Of a DNA stretch of 64,000 nucleotides, positions 57,885 to 64,000 are shown piece by piece (the stretch's first letter is position 1; each line of letters begins with the position of its first letter). The notes beneath the pieces were generated by a model. The model was not told the origin of the DNA. It saw nothing but the letters and a program-made list of their open reading frames with translations, and searched no databases. Origin of the DNA: Sphaerimonospora cavernae (GTDB lineage: Bacteria > Actinomycetota > Actinomycetes > Streptosporangiales > Streptosporangiaceae); assembly GCF_042435035.1 (NCBI RefSeq), contig NZ_JBHMQT010000044.1:62001-126000 (forward strand). Direction: 5' to 3'. Both the position numbers and the translations under genes were made by a program.

Positions 57885-58649
57885 GTGTCCGAGTCCCCGA
57901 TGCCGGCCGACCACTCCCGCGACGAGTGGGAGACCGAGCAGGACGAGGCCGTAGCGGAGGTCGGCGACACCGCGGCCGTCGACTCAGACGCTGCCGGCGA
58001 CGACGCCGACTCGACCTCGGCCGCGCCGGAAGTCGACGAGGACGGCGACGTCGTCCCGGACGTCGACCCGGTTGAAGAGTTCAAGCGTCAGCTTCGCGGG
58101 CAGATCGGCGAGTGGTATGTGATCCACTCCTACGCCGGCTACGAGAACCGTGTGAAGCAGAACATCGAGAGCCGGATCGGCAACCTCAACATGGAGGAGT
58201 TCATCTTCCAGGTCGAGGTGCCGACTCACACGATCACCGAGTTCAAGGGCGGCAAGAAGACTCCGATCAAGGAGCGGGTGCTTCCCGGTTACGTGCTGGT
58301 CCGCATGGAACTGAGCGACGAGTCCTGGGCCGCTGTACGAAACACGCCCGGTGTGACCGGTTTCGTCGGCCTCTCGAACAAGCCGAGCCCGCTGAACCTC
58401 GACGAGGTCGCCAAGCTGCTCGCACCGGAGCCCTCCGAGGAAGTCAAGAAGACGACGACCAAGACGGTCACCGCGACCGTCGACTTCGAGGTCGGCGAGT
58501 CGGTCACCGTGATGGACGGGCCGTTCGCCACGCTCCCGGCCACCGTCAGCGAGATCAGCGCCGAGTCGCAGAAGCTCAAGGTGCTGGTGTCGATCTTCGG
58601 GCGGGAGACGCCGGTGGAGCTGTCGTTCAACCAGGTCTCGAAGATCTGA
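57885..58649 (+). CDS. nusG: Transcription termination/antitermination protein NusG
   Basis: A 254-aa protein. An acidic, Asp/Glu/Ala-rich N-terminal extension of about 65 aa precedes the NGN domain (WYVIHSYAGYENRVKQNIES, KERVLPGYVLVRMELSDES, NTPGVTGFVG) and the KOW domain (FEVGESVTVMDGPFATLPA). The long acidic N-tail is usual in actinobacteria. It binds RNA polymerase and links it to ribosomes or Rho. The GTG follows GAAGGAAGAG. Followed by a terminator-like hairpin before rplK. Confidence 0.95.
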   Translation: MSESPMPADHSRDEWETEQDEAVAEVGDTAAVDSDAAGDDADSTSAAPEVDEDGDVVPDVDPVEEFKRQLRGQIGEWYVIHSYAGYENRVKQNIESRIGNLNMEEFIFQVEVPTHTITEFKGGKKTPIKERVLPGYVLVRMELSDESWAAVRNTPGVTGFVGLSNKPSPLNLDEVAKLLAPEPSEEVKKTTTKTVTATVDFEVGESVTVMDGPFATLPATVSEISAESQKLKVLVSIFGRETPVELSFNQVSKI

Positions 58650-58674
58650 CCGTCTGACTTAGACTCGATAGTCG

Positions 58675-58700
58675 TCCTCGCGCGCATGCGCGAGGATTTT
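58675..58700 (+). terminator. Hairpin between nusG and rplK
   Basis: TCCTCGCGC pairs with GCGCGAGGA around GCAT and is followed by TTTT. It may terminate or attenuate transcription before the ribosomal genes rplK-rplA. Confidence 0.85.
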
Positions 58701-58728
58701 GTAGGACCAAGGACCCGGAGAAGGACAA

Positions 58729-59160
58729 ATGCCTCCTAAGAAGAAAGTCGCGGCGCTGGTGAAGGTCCAGCTTCCCGCTGGACAGGCCACGCCCGCGCCG
58801 CCGGTCGGTACCGCGCTCGGTCCGCACGGTGTCAACATCATGGATTTCGTCAAGCAGTACAACGCTGCCACGGAATCTCAGCGGGGCAACATCATCCCCG
58901 TCGAAATCACCATCTTCGAAGACCGCACCTTCACCTTCATCACGAAGACGCCCCCGGCGCCTGAGCTGATCAAGAAGGCGGCCGGCCTGCAGAAGGGCAG
59001 CCCGAGCCCGCACAAGGAGAAGGTGGGCAAGCTGACCCGCGAGCAGCTCCGCCAGATCGCCGAGACGAAGATGCGGGACCTCAACGCCAACGACGTCGAG
59101 GCCGCTGAGAAGATCATCGCCGGCACCGCCCGTTCCATGGGCGTCACGATCGCCGACTAG
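58729..59160 (+). CDS. rplK: 50S ribosomal protein L11
   Basis: A 143-aa protein. Conserved start PPKKKVAALVKVQLPAGQAT, VGTALGPHGVNIMDFVKQYN, FITKTPPAPELIKKAAG, and end VEAAEKIIAGTARSMGVTI. It binds 23S rRNA at the GTPase centre and is a thiopeptide target. Ribosome binding site GGAGAAGGA precedes the ATG. rplA follows after 77 bases. Confidence 0.98.
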   Translation: MPPKKKVAALVKVQLPAGQATPAPPVGTALGPHGVNIMDFVKQYNAATESQRGNIIPVEITIFEDRTFTFITKTPPAPELIKKAAGLQKGSPSPHKEKVGKLTREQLRQIAETKMRDLNANDVEAAEKIIAGTARSMGVTIAD

Positions 59161-59237
59161 TCCTCGCGAGCCAAGCAACCGAGCACTGTGGCAGGGCCTG
59201 CGCCGGCCCGGACCACGAACTCCACAAGGAGCATCAA

Positions 59238-59951
59238 GTGAAGCGCAGCAAGAGCTGGAAGAACGCGGCCGCCCAGGTCGACCGCGAGAACCTGTACAGC
59301 CCGCTGGAGGGCGCCCGGCTGGCCAAGCAGACGGCCACCACCAAGTTCGACGCAACCGTCGAGGTCGCCCTGCGCCTGGGCGTCGACCCGCGCAAGGCGG
59401 ACCAGATGGTCCGCGGCACCGTCAACCTCCCGCACGGCACCGGTAAGACCGCCCGGGTCCTGGTCTTCGCGACCGGTGCCCGTGCCGAGGAGGCCCGCGC
59501 CGCCGGCGCTGACATCGTGGGTGCGGACGAGCTCATCGACGAGGTGTCCAAGGGCCGCCTCGACTTCGACGCTGTCGTGGCGACCCCGGACCTGATGGGC
59601 AAGGTCGGCCGCCTGGGCCGCGTGCTCGGTCCGCGTGGTCTCATGCCCAACCCGAAGACCGGTACGGTCACGCCCGACGTGGCCAAGGCCGTCACCGACA
59701 TCAAGGGCGGCAAGATCGAGTTCCGTGTCGACCGGCACGCGAACCTGCACTTCATCATCGGCAAGGCGTCCTTCAGTGAGCGTCAGCTCGTGGAGAACTA
59801 CGCCGCCGCCCTTGACGAGGTGCTGCGTCTCAAGCCGTCGGCCGCCAAGGGCCGCTACCTCAAGAAGGTCAGCTTCAGCACGTCCATGGGTCCGGGCATC
59901 CTGGTCGACCCGAACGTGACGCGAGGACTGACCGCCGAGATCGAGGCCTGA
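59238..59951 (+). CDS. rplA: 50S ribosomal protein L1
   Basis: A 237-aa protein with the L1 landmarks YSPLEGARLAKQTATTKFDA, PRKADQMVRGTVNLPHGTGK, GRVLGPRGLMPNPKTGTVTP and GKIEFRVDRHANLHFIIGKA. The start is GTG with AAGGAGC upstream. L1 binds the L1 stalk and usually autoregulates the rplKA message. A strong terminator follows. Confidence 0.98.
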   Translation: MKRSKSWKNAAAQVDRENLYSPLEGARLAKQTATTKFDATVEVALRLGVDPRKADQMVRGTVNLPHGTGKTARVLVFATGARAEEARAAGADIVGADELIDEVSKGRLDFDAVVATPDLMGKVGRLGRVLGPRGLMPNPKTGTVTPDVAKAVTDIKGGKIEFRVDRHANLHFIIGKASFSERQLVENYAAALDEVLRLKPSAAKGRYLKKVSFSTSMGPGILVDPNVTRGLTAEIEA

Positions 59952-59970
59952 TCGTCTGATCGAAAATCGG

Positions 59971-60004
59971 AAGAACCCCTGCCCATCGCCGGGCGGGGGT
60001 TCTT
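59971..60004 (+). terminator. Terminator of rplKA
   Basis: AAGAACCCCTGCCC pairs with GGGCGGGGGTTCTT (one mismatch) around ATCGCC, followed by TCG. It ends the rplKA unit before the lipoprotein gene. Confidence 0.88.
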
Positions 60005-60190
60005 TCGTGCATTCAGGTTTTCTTGTTTCCACCGAACAGCGTGATTCGCGCGAGACCGGCTGTGCCGTACGGGCGGAGAAGAGTGCAGCGGCTGTACACA
60101 CTTCATGGGAATTTCCGCGGTTCGCCGCGTTCGGCTCCTTCGCCCAATAGGGTCAAGGGTAAGTAAACGGGGAACAGAAGGGATGCAACG

Positions 60191-61021
60191 ATGCGCCGAC
60201 TTCTGGTGGCCGCTGGTGCGGCGGCCGTGATCACGATCGCGGGATGTGGCTCGACCACGACGCCGACGCTGGAGAACGCCAAGCTTTCGGCCGCCGCGGT
60301 GCTCACGCAGAGCGCGAAGAAGGCCGATGAGGTCACTTCCTACTCTGCCGACCTCGTCATGGACATCACGGCGGGTGCGCAGGGTAAGGGCAACATTCAG
60401 GGGACGATGCTCTACCAGAAGACCCCTGAGCTGGCCACGGACACGACCCTCGACAAGGTCTCGTTCGCCGGCCAGGACCTGCCCGGGGGCATGCGGGTGA
60501 TCCTCCTGGGCGATGTGATGTACATGAAGATGGACATGCTGAAGGCCCTCACGGGCTCTACCAAGCCGTGGGTCAAGGTGGACCTCAAACAAATCGGCTC
60601 CTCCGCGGGAGTCAACGTCGACCAGCTCCTCGGACAGTCCAAGCAGATGGACCTCAAGACCAGCGTCACGATGCTCACGGCGTCCAAGGACGTCAAGGAG
60701 GTCGGCGCGGAGCAGGTCGGGGGCGTCGACACCACGCACTACGCGGGAACGTTCCCGATCGACGAGGCGATCAAGCAGCTTCCGGCGGAGGCTCAGAAGA
60801 ACATGAAGGGCCAGCTCCCGGCGGAGGCGAAGGACATGAAGTTCGACGCCTGGATCGACGGCGACGGGCTGCCCCGCAAGGTGCAGCTCAGCGGGGAGCA
60901 GAAGGAGGGCGCGTTCGCCGCCACCATGCTCTTCAAGGCATTCAACGAACCCGTCGAGATCAAGGCGCCGCCGGCCGACCAGGTGGGCGATCTTCCGCAG
61001 AACCTCCCGATGGGCGGCTGA
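60191..61021 (+). CDS. Lipoprotein of the LppX/LprG-like type
   Basis: A 276-aa lipoprotein. Signal: MRRLLVAAGAAAVITIAGCG, with lipobox Cys at residue 19. The mature part reads like a LolA/LppX-type curved beta sheet (VTSYSADLVMDITAGAQGKG, MYMKMDMLKALTGSTKPWVK, FDAWIDGDGLPRKVQLSGEQ), a fold that carries lipids in mycobacteria. Found between rplA and rplJ, where Streptomyces also has lipoprotein genes. Lipid binding is inferred. Confidence 0.85.
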   Translation: MRRLLVAAGAAAVITIAGCGSTTTPTLENAKLSAAAVLTQSAKKADEVTSYSADLVMDITAGAQGKGNIQGTMLYQKTPELATDTTLDKVSFAGQDLPGGMRVILLGDVMYMKMDMLKALTGSTKPWVKVDLKQIGSSAGVNVDQLLGQSKQMDLKTSVTMLTASKDVKEVGAEQVGGVDTTHYAGTFPIDEAIKQLPAEAQKNMKGQLPAEAKDMKFDAWIDGDGLPRKVQLSGEQKEGAFAATMLFKAFNEPVEIKAPPADQVGDLPQNLPMGG

Positions 61022-61242
61022 TTTGGCGTCCTGGGGATTGACACGTATTCTGGCTTCTGCCGAAGACCGCCGGTCGTCGCCGGGCTCACAGCCTGGCTGC
61101 CGAAGGATCCACTCAGTGGGTGGCCCGCGTAGGTGTATGTAGAAGCTTGGGACGTGTCACGTCAGTCCAAGCCCCGTGCGCCTGCGCCGGGGCTTGTCCG
61201 CTTTTGTGGGCCTTCGCCGGTGGCACATCTGGAAGGAGGCCC
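61022..61242 (+). promoter_or_regulatory. rplJ promoter and L10 leader
   Basis: TTTGGC (61022) and TATTCT (61046) make a possible promoter with an 18-base spacer. The leader then holds the words CTGCCGAAGACCGCCGGTC and GCTGCCGAAGGATC, as I remember from actinobacterial L10 leaders, which bind L10(L12)4. It also has a stem AAGCCCC...GGGGCTT at 61169-61195 that may be an attenuator. This supports autoregulation of rplJL. Confidence 0.75.
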
Positions 61243-61767
61243 ATGGCGAAGGCAGACAAGAGCGGTGCGATCGCCGAACTCAAGAGCGAGTTCGAGAGCT
61301 CCAGCGCCGCCGTTCTGACCGAGTACCGTGGTCTCACCGTCGCCCAGCTCAAGGAGCTGCGCGTTTCGCTCGGTGGGAATGCGAAGTTCGCCGTGGCGAA
61401 GAACACGCTCACCAAGATCGCGGCGAATCACGCCGGGATCAGCGTCCTGGACGACCTGTTCCAGGGGCCGACCGCCATCGCCTTCGTGAAGGGCGACGTG
61501 GTCGAGGCGGCCAAGGGTCTGCGTGATTTCGCCAAGGCCAACCCCCTCCTGGTGATCAAGGGGGGTGTCGTCGACGGCAAGTCGATGACCCCGACCGAAA
61601 TCACGAAGCTTGCCGACCTCGAGTCCCGTGAGGTGCTCCTCGCGAAGCTGGCCGGTGCGCTGAAGGCCAAGCAGTCCCAGGCTGCCGCCACCTTCGCCGC
61701 GCTGCCCACCAACATGGCTCGACTGGCCGAGGCTCTGCGCGCCAAGCGCGAAGAGGCCGGCGAGTAA
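61243..61767 (+). CDS. rplJ: 50S ribosomal protein L10
   Basis: A 174-aa protein. Marks: SSSAAVLTEYRGLTVAQLKE, KFAVAKNTLTKIAA, GPTAIAFVKGDVVEAAKGL, and the C-terminal L12-binding helix. Preceded by AAGGAGG. It forms the stalk base together with L7/L12 and binds its own leader RNA. rplL follows after 80 bases. Confidence 0.98.
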   Translation: MAKADKSGAIAELKSEFESSSAAVLTEYRGLTVAQLKELRVSLGGNAKFAVAKNTLTKIAANHAGISVLDDLFQGPTAIAFVKGDVVEAAKGLRDFAKANPLLVIKGGVVDGKSMTPTEITKLADLESREVLLAKLAGALKAKQSQAAATFAALPTNMARLAEALRAKREEAGE

Positions 61768-61847
61768 GGTCCGCGCAGGCGGCGGGGGAAGCGCGCACCG
61801 CGGTCCCTTTTCACGTTTTTCGCTAGATCCACGAGAGGAACACCATC

Positions 61848-62240
61848 ATGGCGAAGCTCAGCACCGACGAGCTGCTCGAGTCCTTCAAGGAGATGACCCT
61901 CCTTGAGCTGTCGGAGTTCGTTAAGGTCTTCGAGGAGACCTTCGACGTCAAGGCCGCTGCCCCCGTCGCCGTTGCCGCGGCCGGCCCGGCCGGCCCCGCC
62001 GCCGCCGCTGAGGAGGCCGAGGAGCAGGACGAGTTCGAGGTCGTCCTCGAGGCCGCCGGCGACAAGAAGATCCAGGTCATCAAGGAGATCCGCGCTCTGA
62101 CGAGCCTGGGCCTCAAGGAGGCCAAGGACCTGGTCGACGGTGCTCCGAAGCCGGTCTTCGACGGCAAGGTCAACAAGGAGCAGGCCGAGAAGGCGAAGGC
62201 GGCCCTCGAGGGCGCCGGCGCGACGGTCACCGTCAAGTAA
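61848..62240 (+). CDS. rplL: 50S ribosomal protein L7/L12
   Basis: A 130-aa protein: N-terminal dimerisation segment STDELLESFKEMTLLELSEF, an Ala/Pro-rich hinge (PVAVAAAGPAGPAAAAEE), and the C-terminal domain FEVVLEAAGDKKIQVIKEIR with LGLKEAKDLVDGAPK. It recruits translation factors. A long hairpin follows the stop. Confidence 0.98.
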   Translation: MAKLSTDELLESFKEMTLLELSEFVKVFEETFDVKAAAPVAVAAAGPAGPAAAAEEAEEQDEFEVVLEAAGDKKIQVIKEIRALTSLGLKEAKDLVDGAPKPVFDGKVNKEQAEKAKAALEGAGATVTVK

Positions 62241-62250
62241 CGCTCTTCCG

Positions 62251-62292
62251 AAAGGGGCGGGTCCATCCAGGTGCCGGATGGTCCGCCCCTTT
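62251..62292 (+). terminator. Terminator of rplJL
   Basis: AAAGGGGCGG pairs with CCGCCCCTTT, with an inner CCATCC/GGATGG stem, starting 10 bases after rplL. It separates rplJL from rpoB. Confidence 0.88.
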
Positions 62293-62450
62293 CGCATGTT
62301 CGCAGTCCGTGTGGCCGCGCGGCGTGGAAGTCGTACGACGATCGCCGAACCGGTGGGCAGATCGCGCAAGCTGATCTATGTTCGGAACTACCGCTCCTGG
62401 CGCGGTCGGCAGGGGAGCAGCGGGACCATCGGGAGCAGGGGGTGGCGGGC

Positions 62451-62936
62451 ATGCGGCGGCGAGTTCCGTTCATCGGGCTCGTCGTCCTCGTGGCGGTCCT
62501 GTCGGGAACGGCCTTCCAGGTCAGGGCGAGCCGGGGCGCGGCGTGGGACGCGGTCGAGGCTCGACAGGAGGCGGTGCGTGCGGCGGCGGCTCATGCGATG
62601 AGCCTGTTGTCCCTGAACCACCGGACCATCGATGAGGACATGAAGCGGGTTCTTGTCACATCCACGGGCCGGGAGCACGAGCGGTACGCCGACGGCCGGG
62701 CTGCGTTACGGGCCGCCACCCTGAAGAACAAAGTCGTGCAGACGGGGGTGCTACGGGCATCCGCCCTGGAGTCTGCCCAAGCGGGAAAGGCGCAGGTCCT
62801 GATCGTCGCCGACGCGGTGATCCATTGGGAGGACGGCAAGAAATCTGCGCCTGAGGAGCGGTTCTTCCGTTGGCGCATGACGGTCACCGGGGTCTCCGGC
62901 CGGTGGCTGGTCTCCGACTCGGAACTGGTGCAGTGA
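62451..62936 (+). CDS. Mce-associated-type membrane protein 1
   Basis: A 161-aa protein with an N-terminal membrane helix (VPFIGLVVLVAVLSGTAFQV) and an extracytoplasmic NTF2-like domain. The motif LSLNHRTIDEDMKRVLVTST is typical of actinobacterial Mce-associated membrane proteins (Y/N-x-R-T-I-D-x-D), and the end is GRWLVSDSEL. It precedes a paralogue by 30 bases. No mce genes are present, so the name describes the fold only. Function unknown. Confidence 0.8.
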   Translation: MRRRVPFIGLVVLVAVLSGTAFQVRASRGAAWDAVEARQEAVRAAAAHAMSLLSLNHRTIDEDMKRVLVTSTGREHERYADGRAALRAATLKNKVVQTGVLRASALESAQAGKAQVLIVADAVIHWEDGKKSAPEERFFRWRMTVTGVSGRWLVSDSELVQ

Positions 62937-62966
62937 GACGGAGACACGGGTGAGCCGGAGGTACGG

Positions 62967-63491
62967 GTGAGCCGGAGGCGCGGGCGGAGCAGGGTGCTGC
63001 CCGCCCTGCTGGCGCTCGTGGCCGTCGGGTTGGCCGCCGCGGCCCTGTGGATGTTCCTCGACCTGCGCCGCCTACAGGGGAGTGACGCGTCGGCCGCGTC
63101 GGCCCGCACGGCTGCCCGGTTATATGCCGCTGAGATGTTGTCGTACGACTATCGTACGATTGATCGGGATTTGGCCAGGGCGAGCGGTCATGCCACCGGA
63201 AGCCTCGTGGCTCACTTCCGTGAACTCGCCGGGACGCTGGGGCCACAGGCCCGGCAGCGGAAGACGGTTCAGCAGGCAGTGGTGGTGGCGGCGGGAGTGG
63301 AGTCGGCGACCCCGGACGAGGTCCACGTGCTGGTGTTCGTGAACATGGTCACGACCAGTACGCCACCGGGGAAGGAGAGCCCCCGGCAGGAGATCAGCCA
63401 GGGTAGGGCCCGGCTTGTCCTGGTTACGCAGGGCGACGGCTGGCGGGTCGCTCGGCTGTCCACCCTGCTGGGCGACGCTCCCGTTCGGTAG
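62967..63491 (+). CDS. Mce-associated-type membrane protein 2
   Basis: A 174-aa protein with an N-terminal membrane helix (VLPALLALVAVGLAAAALWM), the motif LSYDYRTIDRDLARASGHAT and the end GWRVARLSTLLGDAPVR. It shares the layout and the Y-x-R-T-I-D-x-D motif of the preceding gene. The start is GTG; a 17-bp direct repeat (GTGAGCCGGAGG and onward) places another out-of-frame GTG 17 bases before, so the real start was chosen by frame. Function unknown; the gene pair between rplL and rpoB seems specific to this lineage. Confidence 0.82.
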   Translation: MSRRRGRSRVLPALLALVAVGLAAAALWMFLDLRRLQGSDASAASARTAARLYAAEMLSYDYRTIDRDLARASGHATGSLVAHFRELAGTLGPQARQRKTVQQAVVVAAGVESATPDEVHVLVFVNMVTTSTPPGKESPRQEISQGRARLVLVTQGDGWRVARLSTLLGDAPVR

Positions 63492-63921
63492 TTCGCGTTA
63501 TTTAATTGTTAGCAAAGGCCGTGTTTAGGACGCGGATACGGGTGGGATACCTACGGCACGGCAGCGTCGACCCACGGTCAGCGTTGGACCCTTCGCGTGA
63601 CAGAGCGTTACCCGGACGGGCTCTCGGGTAGGGACTGGAACCCTGGCGTTCGCGAGTCCCGTGAAGGGAAACACCCAGCGTGGCGGCTGTGAGTTAGGCG
63701 AAATGTCGGCTCTTGGGGTTGACGTATCGCCGCTGACGGGTGATGCTGCCAGCAACGTGGAGCGTAGAGCGAAAGCGGAGTGGACAGGTGTATGCCTATC
63801 GGCTACACTGCCCCTTTGCGCTGCCCTTTGACGACCGCTTCGCTGAGTGACTCCGAAACTCCTTGATTCTGGTCGTCTGGCGTGCGTGTAGTCAGTCCGC
63901 GAGCCCTCGGAAGGACATCTG
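63492..63921 (+). promoter_or_regulatory. rpoB upstream region and long leader
   Basis: 430 bases without a supported gene. TGGACA (63781-63786) and TACACT (63804-63809) separated by 17 bases make a very good promoter, giving a leader of about 105-110 bases that contains CCCCTTTGCGCTGCC, a word I recall from other actinobacterial rpoB leaders. The upstream part has no clear feature. Confidence 0.75.
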
Positions 63922-64000
63922 TTGGCAGCCTCGCGCAACGCCTCCGCCGTACCCGTCGGTCCCCGTACCGTGTCGTTCGCACGTATCGAGGAGCCGCTCG
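63922..64000 (+). CDS. rpoB: DNA-directed RNA polymerase subunit beta (5' end only)
   Basis: The first 26 codons, cut by the right edge: TTG then AASRNASAVPVGPRTVSFAR and IEEPL, the usual actinobacterial RpoB N-terminus. GGAAGGA lies seven bases before the TTG. The position after rplL is standard. Confidence 0.95.
   Translation, partial: MAASRNASAVPVGPRTVSFARIEEPL

Noticed and set aside
63525..63938. Minus-strand open frame of 137 codons in the rpoB leader
   Set aside because: Covers the promoter and ribosome binding site of rpoB and has no recognisable protein features.
1..64000. CRISPR arrays or rRNA genes
   Set aside because: No regularly spaced repeats with unique spacers and no rRNA sequence were seen on reading the window.

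Overview
The window is high-GC actinobacterial DNA, most likely from the Streptosporangiales (Streptosporangium/Nonomuraea-like). Three things point there: GTG/TTG starts and strong G/C third-position bias, a pSAM2-type integrative element, and the order tRNA-Trp, secE, nusG, rplK, rplA, lipoprotein, rplJ, rplL, rpoB at the right end. The genus is inferred from gene content only.

Left part (1 to about 11.4 kb): one end of an actinomycete integrative and conjugative element (AICE). It carries a rolling-circle Rep (cut by the left edge), a small zinc-ribbon protein, an FtsK/SpoIIIE-type DNA translocase (TraB/TraSA), a Pra-like activator, a KorSA-like GntR repressor with three matching 16-bp candidate operators, two small unknown genes, and an XRE regulator convergent with a NUDIX hydrolase. 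Next comes an AT-richer cargo block of three membrane-associated genes: a 463-aa two-helix protein, a SLATT-like four-helix protein and a 201-aa one-helix coiled-coil protein. The element ends at a tRNA-Thr 3'-end copy (11351-11393) followed by what looks like the native tRNA terminator. Integrase and excisionase are not in the window and should lie to the left.

Intermediate zone (11.4-22.2 kb): an IS200/IS605 element (tnpA and an intact-looking tnpB), a DUF2079 membrane protein, a second truncated 29-bp copy of the att sequence (15185-15213) and a lipoprotein gene. These are followed by an MFS exporter beside a LysR remnant, a MerR-thioredoxin pair, DoxX, a FAD/NAD reductase, a truncated VOC gene with its intact paralogue, and a Clp_N/HTH operon under a promoter overlapped by two palindromes.

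Chromosomal part (22-56 kb): an alpha/beta hydrolase, a PLP enzyme, SDRs, a GNAT, a GT2 glycosyltransferase with an acidic insert, and an ECF transporter CbiMN-Q-O behind an exact Nur-box sequence, so probably for nickel. Further on are a STAS protein, fatty-acid/acyl-CoA enzymes, serC, citrate synthase, pdxH, a DtxR-type regulator with all metal ligands, a PAS-GAF-SpoIIE-HATPase phosphatase, a TetR/flavin monooxygenase pair around a 27-bp palindrome, and two tandem surface-protein/class F sortase pairs. The stretch closes with a thiolase, a Uma2-type protein, a long acyl-CoA dehydrogenase, a methyltransferase, an ECF-sigma remnant and adenosine deaminase.

Right part (56-64 kb): aspartate aminotransferase, tRNA-Trp and the secE-nusG-rplKA-rplJL-rpoB ribosomal/transcription cluster. 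It has clear terminators, an L10 leader, two Mce-associated-type membrane proteins and a good promoter upstream of the first 79 bases of rpoB.
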